This document shows, piece after piece, positions 1 to 6,660 of a stretch of DNA of 64,000 nt. The translations under genes and the position numbers were made by a program. This DNA comes from Rhodococcus rhodnii. Lineage in GTDB: Bacteria; Actinomycetota; Actinomycetes; Mycobacteriales; Pseudonocardiaceae. Each line of letters begins with the position of its first letter. Position 1 is the first letter of the stretch. Location of the stretch: assembly GCA_000720375.1 (NCBI GenBank), contig JOAA01000014.1, positions 1 to 64,000 on the forward strand, in the 5' to 3' direction. Below the pieces are notes generated by a model. The model had not been told where the DNA came from, ran no database searches, and saw nothing but the letters and a program-made list of their open reading frames with translations.

Positions 1-1
1 A

Positions 2-976
2 GCCGATGCCGCAGCGGCACGTTCCGCCGCCAGCAGGGCCGAAGCCGACGCCGCAGCCGCTCGTGGAGCCGCGGACCGCGCCGAAGCCGACGCCACCGCG
101 GCAGCCGCCGCAGCCGACAGCGCGCAAAAGCACGCCGACGGCGCCGCGGAAGCAGCCAAGAACGCTTACGCAGCAGCAGTCGAGGCAGGCAAAGCGGCTG
201 ATCGTGCCGAAGATGCCGCGCGCAAGGCCGAAGCGGAACGCCGTAAGCAGCAAGCCGAGAACGGCGACGGCGACCCTGGACTGTCCGCAGAGGACGAAGC
301 CCGGTTCCTCGCGGACTTGTCGCAGGAAGCGATCGACGAGTACCGGCAGGCCGCCGACATGGCCAAGAAGGGACTCATCGGCTTCATCATCGACAACGGC
401 GGGCAGATCCTGCTCGACGAGATCGGCTACACCGACGCCAAGAAGTGCTTCGGTGAAGGCGATGTGGCGGCCTGCTTGTGGACAGTGATCAACGTCGGTT
501 CGCTGCTGACGTTGATCGCGAAGCTGCCCGCGGTGAGCAAGGCGATCGCCAGGATCGCGGCGGGGCTGGTCCGGTTCCTCGAAGGCTCGGCGGCCGGCAC
601 GAAACTGCTCAACACGATCCGGGGCATCGCGGACAAGTACCGCAAACTGCCGCCGTGTGTTGGTGGCAAGGCATCACGGGCGTTGACCGATGATCCGGAT
701 CCCGAGGATTGTCTCGTCACTCCGTTGGGCCTCGGGCACACCGGGAAGCACAAGAACCTCACGATCAACGAGAAGATCGCGATGGACGAGGTGATGTACG
801 ACCCGAAGGCGGGCGAGGTCCTGCCGATCACCCTGAAAGACCCCAGGTGGCCGGCGAAGGACGGGTGGGTGAAGATGGCGCAGGAGGTCAACGGTGTGCG
901 GATCCACTACCTGTTCAACGAAGTGACCGGGCACTACGACGATTTCAAGGTCAAGGCCGTCGGAGATCCAGACTGA
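2..976 (+). CDS. C-terminal part of a large Ala-rich polymorphic-toxin-like protein (5' truncated)
   Basis: The frame is open from the window edge, so the gene starts outside; 324 residues remain. The first ~100 residues are an alanine/glutamate/arginine-rich helical stretch, as in long actinobacterial secreted proteins with Ala-rich repeats. A hydrophobic pre-toxin segment follows (GLIGFIIDNGG, then CLWTVINVGSLLTLIAKL). The last ~80 residues form a compact domain with NLTINEKIAMDEV, DPRWPAKDGWVKM and a closing HYLFN...DDFKVK. That architecture and closing motif resemble tip domains of polymorphic toxins, some of which are BECR-type RNases; the specific activity is inference. The stop codon is immediately followed by the ATG of a small acidic protein, the usual place for an immunity gene. 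Confidence 0.6.
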   Translation, partial: ADAAAARSAASRAEADAAAARGAADRAEADATAAAAAADSAQKHADGAAEAAKNAYAAAVEAGKAADRAEDAARKAEAERRKQQAENGDGDPGLSAEDEARFLADLSQEAIDEYRQAADMAKKGLIGFIIDNGGQILLDEIGYTDAKKCFGEGDVAACLWTVINVGSLLTLIAKLPAVSKAIARIAAGLVRFLEGSAAGTKLLNTIRGIADKYRKLPPCVGGKASRALTDDPDPEDCLVTPLGLGHTGKHKNLTINEKIAMDEVMYDPKAGEVLPITLKDPRWPAKDGWVKMAQEVNGVRIHYLFNEVTGHYDDFKVKAVGDPD

Positions 977-1294
977 ATGAGTACGGAAGACAACGACAGG
1001 GGAGCCGTCGAAGGCATTCGCGGCTCCCGGCTGCCTCAGGAATGGCCGCCTTCGGCATTGCCCGCGGGAACTCGAGTGCGCGTGGTCCAAGACCCGGCCT
1101 GGAAAGGCCCATGGGCCCGTGAGTTCTACGGCCGCGTCGACACAACCGGTGCGCCGGAACCGGTGGTGCACGCCCAGGCCCATCCGGGTGAACTGCAGTA
1201 CTGGGTGACCTTCGACGAACTCGAGTACGACGCCGACGGCGACGGCCCGTTCCGGAAAGCCCAAATCTGGGGCAGGTACGTACAACCCGCATAG
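977..1294 (+). CDS. Putative immunity protein for the upstream toxin
   Basis: A 105-residue acidic protein whose ATG directly abuts the stop codon of the toxin-like gene, which implies translational coupling. It has a compact beta-rich core (RVRVVQDPAWKGPWAREF, then YWVTFDELEYDADGDGP, then KAQIWGRY). The pattern RVVxDPxWxGPW...ELxYxVxFDExxYDxDGDGPxRxAxIWGRY occurs in small actinobacterial proteins encoded beside toxins (family knowledge from memory). No signal peptide or membrane segment is seen, which fits a cytoplasmic neutraliser. The immunity role rests on position and size. Confidence 0.5.
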   Translation: MSTEDNDRGAVEGIRGSRLPQEWPPSALPAGTRVRVVQDPAWKGPWAREFYGRVDTTGAPEPVVHAQAHPGELQYWVTFDELEYDADGDGPFRKAQIWGRYVQPA

Positions 1295-1374
1295 CGGCGC
1301 AGGATTGCCGGTGGCTTCGGCCACCGGCATACTGTGCTGGTGACTATGGTTAAGGAGCACCCCGCGAACAGCGG

Positions 1375-1890
1375 ATGAGCGCCCAAATGTGGGTGCGAAC
1401 CCCCACGGAAATAAAGCGCCAGCGCCGCCGAAAAGCCAACCCCTGCTGGAACCACCTGATCATCGCGCCCCTCTGGCCCATGCACGGCGCAAACCTCGGC
1501 ACATTGCTACGAACCTGCGACGCAGTCGGCGCCTGCCTAGCGGTTCCACGCCTGCCGTGGATTCCCACCGCACTGGAAACCGGCAATACTTTGCGGAAGC
1601 CGTCGTGCGTGCATTGGGTCAATAGCCCGATGCGTTGGCTTCAAGCTCAACGTGCCTCCGCGGACATCGTCGGCGTGGAGCTGACCGACGAATCCATCCG
1701 CCTGGCATTCCTCCCACCCGCCCGCCGTCGAACAGTGGCGGTGTTGGGTCACGAACGCACCGGGATTCCGCCTGAGGCAACGGAATTACTGGACCTCGCC
1801 GTGGAAATCCCGATGGTCGGCACCGGCATGAGTTTGAACGTGGCCGTCGCCGGATCCCTTGTGGCGTACAAGCTCGCAGGTCTCGTCTGA
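1375..1890 (+). CDS. SpoU/TrmH-family RNA 2'-O-methyltransferase
   Basis: A 171-residue SPOUT methyltransferase that would transfer a methyl group from SAM to a ribose 2'-OH of tRNA or rRNA. All three SpoU motifs are visible: NLGTLLRTCDAVG near residue 40 (motif 1, with the catalytic Arg), VAVLGHERTGIP near 122 (motif 2) and VEIPMVGTGMSLNVAVAG near 145 (motif 3, the trefoil-knot SAM loop). There is no extra N-terminal RNA-binding domain, so it is the minimal TrmH/TrmL-like size. The target nucleotide cannot be told from sequence. It stops one base before the convergent acyltransferase stop codon. Confidence 0.85.
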   Translation: MSAQMWVRTPTEIKRQRRRKANPCWNHLIIAPLWPMHGANLGTLLRTCDAVGACLAVPRLPWIPTALETGNTLRKPSCVHWVNSPMRWLQAQRASADIVGVELTDESIRLAFLPPARRRTVAVLGHERTGIPPEATELLDLAVEIPMVGTGMSLNVAVAGSLVAYKLAGLV

Positions 1891-2604
1891 CTACCTGGCG
1901 GCTTCTTCGGGTGTGGGAGCGGTACCGCCGAGGTGGGCCGGCAGCCACCATGGATCCTCACTGGCCTTCGGAGTGTCCGGGTAGTCGCGCTGCGCCTGGT
2001 CGAGCAAGGCGGCCATTCGGGCGCGCAAGTCCTGGGTGAGCGCGTCCTGGTCGTCCTGCGGGGTCGGTTGGAAGGGTTCGCTTGCGCGGATCAGGACCGG
2101 GACGTGCCGCTGGGTGAGGTTCTTGGGGCGGCCCTTGGTCCAGAGTCGCTGGCTACCCCATACCGTCATCGGGATGACCGGCACGTTTGCCTCGGCGGCC
2201 ATCCGCACCGCACCGGTTTTGATGCCCTTGACAGTGAACGACTGGCTGATGGTCGCCTCAGGGAACACCCCGACCACCTCACCGGCCCGCAAAGCGGAGA
2301 CAGCTTGCCGGTACGAGGCTTGGCCCGCGTCCCGGTCGACCGGAATGTGGTGCATCCCACGCATCAGCGGCCCGGCGATACGGTTGGCGAAGATCTCATG
2401 TTTGGCCATGAACCGGGTCTTGCGGTGCGATGGCAGCCCGGCCAACCCGCAGAAGATGAAGTCCAGGTAGCTGACGTGCGTGCACGCGAGCACGGCTCCA
2501 CCGCTTGCCGGAATGTGCTCGGCACCCTGCACGTCGAGCTTCAGGTCCAGCACGCGAAACAGGGTCTTGCAGGCGAGGATGACCGGCGGGTACACGAGCT
2601 CCAC
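1891..2604 (-). CDS. PlsC-type 1-acylglycerol-3-phosphate acyltransferase
   Basis: A 237-residue lysophospholipid acyltransferase of the LPLAT/PlsC family, expected at the inner face of the membrane in phospholipid synthesis. Catalytic motif I, HX4D, is HVSYLD near residue 43. The glycerol-3-phosphate-binding motif, usually FPEGT, reads VFPEATIS. A third motif region, VPVIPMTVWGSQRLW, is present. The Gly-to-Ala change in FPEGT is a conservative oddity. A GTG start is chosen because GAGG lies five bases upstream. It is a single gene, convergent with the SpoU methyltransferase. Acyl-chain and acceptor specificity are unknown. Confidence 0.85.
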   Translation of the reverse strand: MELVYPPVILACKTLFRVLDLKLDVQGAEHIPASGGAVLACTHVSYLDFIFCGLAGLPSHRKTRFMAKHEIFANRIAGPLMRGMHHIPVDRDAGQASYRQAVSALRAGEVVGVFPEATISQSFTVKGIKTGAVRMAAEANVPVIPMTVWGSQRLWTKGRPKNLTQRHVPVLIRASEPFQPTPQDDQDALTQDLRARMAALLDQAQRDYPDTPKASEDPWWLPAHLGGTAPTPEEAAR

Positions 2605-2740
2605 GGGAGCCTCATTTCGTCGAGTGTTGTCCGTTTCGTACGGATACTCATTCCCATACTCCCAGCTGGCACACTCAATAGTGAGCCGCTGTGGCGCTCA
2701 GCACTCTTACCCCGCCGACGCGGCGATCGGGCTTCGTCTG

Positions 2741-3139
2741 ATGTGGAGTGACAGAGTGGGACGAATCGATCGACATGTGTTGCCGTCGTTACTGGTTGAG
2801 CTGATCGATGCCGGTCGATGGCGTGCGCCCGACGACGAGGACCTGCTCCGTGCGGTGTTCACCGACGAACCTGATGGCCCCCGGTTCTACAGCTTGGCTG
2901 ACATGATTCGGCAGAACGAGTTCTTCCACCAGATGTCGCCCGACGATGCGCTCAACGCCGCTGGGATCGGCATCGATCCGAACCATGCGGTACTGATCGG
3001 TCATCTGGGCGCGGACATGCCGATAGCCCTGGACTACCGGGCGAGTGCCACCTCGCCGCGGGTGCTCTATCTCGCGGAACCCGGATGGATCGAAGTCGCC
3101 GAGGACTTCGAGACACTGGTCGCGAAGCTGAAGATCTGA
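2741..3139 (+). CDS. SMI1/KNR4 (SUKH) family protein
   Basis: A 132-residue soluble protein. The C-terminal half carries the SUKH pattern: IGIDPNHAVLIGHLGADMPI, ALDYR, then PRVLYLAEPGWIEVAEDFETL. SUKH proteins commonly act as immunity proteins to contact-dependent toxins, and otherwise as protein-interaction modules (family knowledge). The ATG at 2741 is chosen because upstream extensions overlap the antisense acyltransferase start. There is no strong Shine-Dalgarno sequence. No toxin gene is adjacent, so it may be an orphan immunity gene related to the toxin remnant at the left edge (inference). Confidence 0.65.
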   Translation: MWSDRVGRIDRHVLPSLLVELIDAGRWRAPDDEDLLRAVFTDEPDGPRFYSLADMIRQNEFFHQMSPDDALNAAGIGIDPNHAVLIGHLGADMPIALDYRASATSPRVLYLAEPGWIEVAEDFETLVAKLKI

Positions 3140-3366
3140 GCAGGCCTGGAAGACTTCACCCATTGGCTGCGGAAGTGGCTGGTGACGGCGTGCCAGGTGG
3201 GTTCGGGAACGGTGAAGGTACCGGCGGTGCGGTTCTCGGTATCGCGAATCGCGACGACCATTGGGTTGTAGTCGACTTCGAGGCACACGGACTGAGAGCC
3301 GCTCCAGCGGATGTCGATTGCCCGTGGCGAAGATCGATACTGCGGGGTAGGTCTTCGACATCTCAC
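3067..3366 (-). pseudogene. DUF397-domain fragment, probably degenerate
   Basis: The first two thirds of this 99-residue frame match the DUF397 pattern of actinomycetes: IDIRWSGSQSVCLEV, VVAIRDTEN, then TFTVPEPTWHAV. DUF397 proteins usually sit beside an Xre-type helix-turn-helix regulator and are about 60-70 residues long. Here no such regulator is adjacent. The frame runs past the domain and ends antisense inside the SUKH gene, and the only start is a GTG 3 bp from the start of the divergent small gene. This suggests a decayed copy that lost its own stop and partner. It could still be a short expressed protein. Confidence 0.4.
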
Positions 3367-3369
3367 CGG

Positions 3370-3654
3370 ATGTCAGGAGTTGTGGTGGGTGAGCCGAGAA
3401 ATCTGGACGGGGTCATCGGGCGGGAAGCGGCCTTCTTGCGCAACGGGAAGAGCATCGAGGCGATCCTCGTCGATCTTCGGGCAGACGGCCTCAGCGTCAT
3501 CGATTGCATCAGGATTGTGATGGCGCTTCAGGGTTGTTCGGCGGGTGAGGCCAAGAGGACCGTCCAGCACTCCACTGCTTGGGCCGACCGGCGCGAGGCT
3601 GATGAGGCCTTCCAGGAAGACCTCATCAGGGCGCTCGAAGACCGGGATCTCTAA
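3370..3654 (+). CDS. Small conserved protein resembling the L7/L12 C-terminal fold
   Basis: A 94-residue protein. The central part, AILVDLRADGLSVIDCIRIV followed by GCSAGEAKRTVQHSTAW, matches the helix-turn-helix-like pattern of small actinobacterial proteins distantly similar to the C-terminal domain of ribosomal protein L7/L12 (G-x-S-x-x-E-A-K). Their function is unknown. The gene overlaps the convergent FHA gene by 4 bp at the stop codons. The ATG at 3370 is the first in-frame start downstream of the DUF397 fragment. Confidence 0.5.
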   Translation: MSGVVVGEPRNLDGVIGREAAFLRNGKSIEAILVDLRADGLSVIDCIRIVMALQGCSAGEAKRTVQHSTAWADRREADEAFQEDLIRALEDRDL

Positions 3655-4310
3655 TCCGCGTGCAGAGTGATCGTCGTCCATGCTCCGATGTGGACTCGGT
3701 CGCCGTCCTCCAACGTTCTGGGAGTGTTGGGTTTCAGCATGTCGCGGCGGTAGTTCAAGGTTGTTCCGTTGGCGGAGTTGATGTCTACGATCGCCCAGCC
3801 GCCATCTGCTTCCGCCACCAGCAATGCGTGTAGGCGGGACACTCCTGGGTCTTCCGGTGGGCCGGTGAGGTCGATGTCCGGTTGGATTCCCCTTGTCGCG
3901 CTTCGGCGGCCGATGCTCACCTGCTCGCCGTGGAGTTCGAAGTGACGGTCCGGGCAGTACGGCGGGAACATGATCGTGTCCGCGTCCGGTCCTCCGTCCG
4001 CTTTCACGCTCTCGTAGTACTTCCGGTCCGCCGACACCACCACTGACCATGTACGTGCGCTAGCGACAGGGGATTCCTTAACCGGGGCAGGAACAGCGAC
4101 TGGCGTTGAGCGGGGTTGCGGTGTCGCGAGTGAGTCCGCGCCGCAGTCTTCGCAGAAGCGGTCATCCAGAGGCGCTCCGCAGGACGGGCATTCGCGGACC
4201 TGTACGGGCTCCGGCGTCGCTTCCGCTACCGGTGCGGGTGAGGACGCGGCCAGACCACAGATCTCACAGAAGCCGTCTTCTCCCCAGGAATGTTCACACG
4301 TCGTGGACAT
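3651..4310 (-). CDS. FHA-domain protein with N-terminal zinc ribbons
   Basis: A 219-residue soluble protein, last gene of the PknG-type operon. The N-terminus has a Cys/His cluster (CEHSWGEDGFCEICG) and then a double-CxxC ribbon (CPSCGAPLDDRFCEDCG, residues ~40-56). A proline/alanine-rich linker leads to a C-terminal FHA domain (~130-219) with VSIGRRS, the GVSRLHALL phosphothreonine-binding signature and INSANGTTLN. FHA domains bind phosphothreonine. In mycobacteria and corynebacteria the PknG substrate is the FHA protein GarA/OdhI, so this protein is a plausible substrate or reader of the kinase four genes upstream (inference). The conserved ETTxV-type phosphosite of GarA is not obvious. Its ATG overlaps the VWA stop codon by one base (TGATG). 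Confidence 0.85.
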   Translation of the reverse strand: MSTTCEHSWGEDGFCEICGLAASSPAPVAEATPEPVQVRECPSCGAPLDDRFCEDCGADSLATPQPRSTPVAVPAPVKESPVASARTWSVVVSADRKYYESVKADGGPDADTIMFPPYCPDRHFELHGEQVSIGRRSATRGIQPDIDLTGPPEDPGVSRLHALLVAEADGGWAIVDINSANGTTLNYRRDMLKPNTPRTLEDGDRVHIGAWTTITLHAD

Positions 4311-5602
4311 CAGTCCTCCTCGGACTTTCTGCCGACGCGCTTGGTCACCTGCGATCTGCTTTCCAGCGTCATCGCGTCGACCGCCGCGACTTCGCGCTTC
4401 AGCCGGATCGTGCCATGCGCGGGGTCGACCACGTCCACCACTTTCGCCAACAGCTTCGCTGTGTCCTCGTGGCCGGATTCGTGGGCCAGTTTCACCGCGC
4501 GTCCCAGTTTCGCCGTCGCCGTTTCGATCTGGCCGGCTCGTTGGGCTTCCAGGCCTTCCTCGATCACCGATGCCAGTTCCGCTTGGCCGGTGTAGTGGGC
4601 CACTTCTGGGTTTATCTTCGTCGACAACGCCGTGTCGTCAGTCCACACCGCGAGGATTTGGCCTTTGCCCAACACGTCGCCGGACGGCGAGACCAGGCTT
4701 ACGCGGCCCGCCAGCATCTTGTCGCCGATGTTCGCCGGGTTCACTTGGATGCACACGTGGTAATCGCGGCTTTCCGAGCCCCACGCTCCGGTCGGGTAGT
4801 CGCCGCTCCGGGGCGCGGATTCGACTCTGCGCCCGGTCAGGTCGGTCAGGGTCGGCTCGACCTGCTTGACGAACTTCACCGTCGCGCCTTGCGGTGTCCA
4901 CAACCGCAGCGCCACGTCCGCGATCTCCTTGCCCATCGCGTTCGACGTCATCGCGCGGAAGTCCGCTTCGAGACCCGACGGCTCCGCCACGATGTCCACC
5001 GTGCCCAGCAACGCCGTGGAGATCTTCCGCAGTTCCTTGACTTCCCAGTCCGTTCCCACGCCACGGCAGTCGCACACGAAACTCCCGGTGACCGTTTCCA
5101 GGATTCGCTCGAGCTTCTTCGGGCGCTCGTGCACGTTCTGGCCGTCGGTCAGCAGGATCGCGTGCCGCAACGGGTTCTGCTGAGTCGCGAACAGCTCACG
5201 CGCCAGCAGAAGCCATTCGCCCATCGCGGTTCCGCCATCGGCACGCAACGCGCTCACCGCGCGCTTGGCTTCCTCGCGTGACAAGGCCGTTGCTGGGCGC
5301 ATGCCGAGTCGAGGCGGGTACACCAAGTCGGCACGTTCCGAGCCGGACACCACCGCGAAGTTCACGCCGTCGCGCAACGCGTCGATCGCCGCGTTGGTCG
5401 CCTGCTTCGCCGCGGCCAACTTGGTCGCTGGGTGCTGCATCGAACCCGAGGTGTCGATGATGATCACCTCGGCGGCTTCGGCGTTCGAAGGCACGACCGA
5501 AACCGGACCACCGGAAGCCGTCACCGTCACGATCGCGTTGACCTCCGCCGCTCCCTGCGGCAGATACTCGTTTTGATAGACCTCGATCTGAAAATCCGTC
5601 AC
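4310..5602 (-). CDS. von Willebrand factor A (VWA) domain protein
   Basis: A 430-residue cytoplasmic protein without signal peptide. The VWA domain occupies roughly residues 40-220 and contains a MIDAS motif, DTSGSM near 50, with GGTAMGEW and LLTDGQN for the remaining metal ligands. After it come a beta-rich region and a helical C-terminal part (GLEAQRAGQIETATAKLGRA, TPR-like). VWA proteins act as metal-dependent protein-binding scaffolds. Coupling to the phosphatase (4-bp GTGA overlap) and to the FHA gene (1-bp overlap) suggests the three products are made together, perhaps as a complex. GTG start. Partner and ligand are unknown. Confidence 0.85.
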   Translation of the reverse strand: MTDFQIEVYQNEYLPQGAAEVNAIVTVTASGGPVSVVPSNAEAAEVIIIDTSGSMQHPATKLAAAKQATNAAIDALRDGVNFAVVSGSERADLVYPPRLGMRPATALSREEAKRAVSALRADGGTAMGEWLLLARELFATQQNPLRHAILLTDGQNVHERPKKLERILETVTGSFVCDCRGVGTDWEVKELRKISTALLGTVDIVAEPSGLEADFRAMTSNAMGKEIADVALRLWTPQGATVKFVKQVEPTLTDLTGRRVESAPRSGDYPTGAWGSESRDYHVCIQVNPANIGDKMLAGRVSLVSPSGDVLGKGQILAVWTDDTALSTKINPEVAHYTGQAELASVIEEGLEAQRAGQIETATAKLGRAVKLAHESGHEDTAKLLAKVVDVVDPAHGTIRLKREVAAVDAMTLESRSQVTKRVGRKSEED

Positions 5603-6645
5603 GGCACTCTCCCCTCAGTGTCCATGCTCGGTCCTGCAAGCAGACCTTCGGTGTCCATGCTCGGTCCTGCAAGCAGACCTTCGAACGGAACCACCACAAC
5701 GGTGATGTTGTCGTGCCCGCCGAGCTCATTGGCGATACTCGTCAACTCGGCCGCGACTTTCAACGGTTCCGCGTCCGCCACCTTGGCCGCCAACGACTCC
5801 GCGTCCGGCAGGTAGTTCCACAGGCCGTCACTGCACAACAACAGCCTGCCCGGCGCTTCCGGCTTGAGCACCGTCACGTGCGGCGGCGCCTGCTCGGCGT
5901 CCGCGCCGACCCAACGGGCCAAGGCGTGCGCGTTCAGGCTTGCCGACGCCTCTTCCTCGTCCATCCCGGCCGCGACCAGCTGCGCCACCAACGTGTCGTC
6001 GGTGGTCAGCCTGCGGGAGGGCGCATCGGGGGAGGAGGACACCCAATAGGCCCTGCTGTCACCGATCCAGCCGACCGTGATCTCCGAAGGCGTTACGACA
6101 GCGGAGACGAACGTGCACGAAGGCGCCGTTTCGGGGGAGTTCGGGCGGGCCAGTTCGCTGGTCGCCGCATAGGCCGCCGCGGCACCGTCTTCGGTCGCCG
6201 AACGCGCCGACGAGCCGGAAAGCAAGGAGTCCACGATGGACTCCAGGGCGGCGTCGACCGCTGCCTGGGACGCGGAATCCGCTCGTTCCGTCGAGCCGAC
6301 GCCGTCACACACCACCACGACAACCGTTTGCGGCGATCCCAACGGCCCGACCACGCCGAAGGCCATCGAGTCCTCGTTACGCACCCGCGCCCTGCCGCGG
6401 TCGCTCACCCCGGCCACCAGTTCGAGGTCGTACTCCATCCGGTCCCGCCCGGTCGGCTGGGCCCGGCCGCACGTCTCGCAGAACCCGTCGGCCGCCACCG
6501 CGGAACCGCAACCGACGCATCCGGCATCGCCGACGCGGCCGATCGGCCCGCCGGACGGTGTCCTGCGCAACTGCAAGCTGCCACCGCAGTTCTCGCAGTA
6601 GCGGTCGGTCGCCTCGGCAGGCTCTCCGCAGTCAGGGCAATTCAC
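5599..6645 (-). CDS. PP2C-family Ser/Thr protein phosphatase with double zinc ribbon
   Basis: A 348-residue PPM/PP2C phosphatase expected to remove phosphate from Ser/Thr in a Mn/Mg-dependent reaction, the natural antagonist of the operon kinase. Two zinc ribbons lead (CPDCGEPAEATDRYCENCG, then CVGCGSAVAADGFCETCG). The catalytic domain from ~residue 70 shows SDRGRARVRNEDS, VVCDGVGSTERAD, VGWIGDSRAYW, LLLCSDGLWNY and GGHDNITVVVV; the metal-binding aspartates are intact. The C-terminus ends with an exact repeat of EGLLAGPSMDT caused by a 33-bp tandem duplication. No membrane segment is present, unlike mycobacterial PstP. It starts 15 bp after the kinase stop codon. Confidence 0.9.
   Translation of the reverse strand: MNCPDCGEPAEATDRYCENCGGSLQLRRTPSGGPIGRVGDAGCVGCGSAVAADGFCETCGRAQPTGRDRMEYDLELVAGVSDRGRARVRNEDSMAFGVVGPLGSPQTVVVVVCDGVGSTERADSASQAAVDAALESIVDSLLSGSSARSATEDGAAAAYAATSELARPNSPETAPSCTFVSAVVTPSEITVGWIGDSRAYWVSSSPDAPSRRLTTDDTLVAQLVAAGMDEEEASASLNAHALARWVGADAEQAPPHVTVLKPEAPGRLLLCSDGLWNYLPDAESLAAKVADAEPLKVAAELTSIANELGGHDNITVVVVPFEGLLAGPSMDTEGLLAGPSMDTEGRVP
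5618..5683. repeat. 33-bp exact tandem duplication in the PP2C 3' end
   Basis: Two identical 33-bp units, 5618-5650 and 5651-5683, lie head to tail in the last codons of the phosphatase. Each adds 11 residues (GLLAGPSMDTE in phase) without breaking the frame. Perfect identity suggests a recent slippage event. Confidence 0.95.
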
Positions 6646-6660
6646 GTGCTGTTCTCCCGC

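Noticed and set aside
2480..3139. 219-residue version of the SUKH protein
   Set aside because: The upstream extension is antisense to the start of the acyltransferase and has no family pattern; the ATG at 2741 is adopted.
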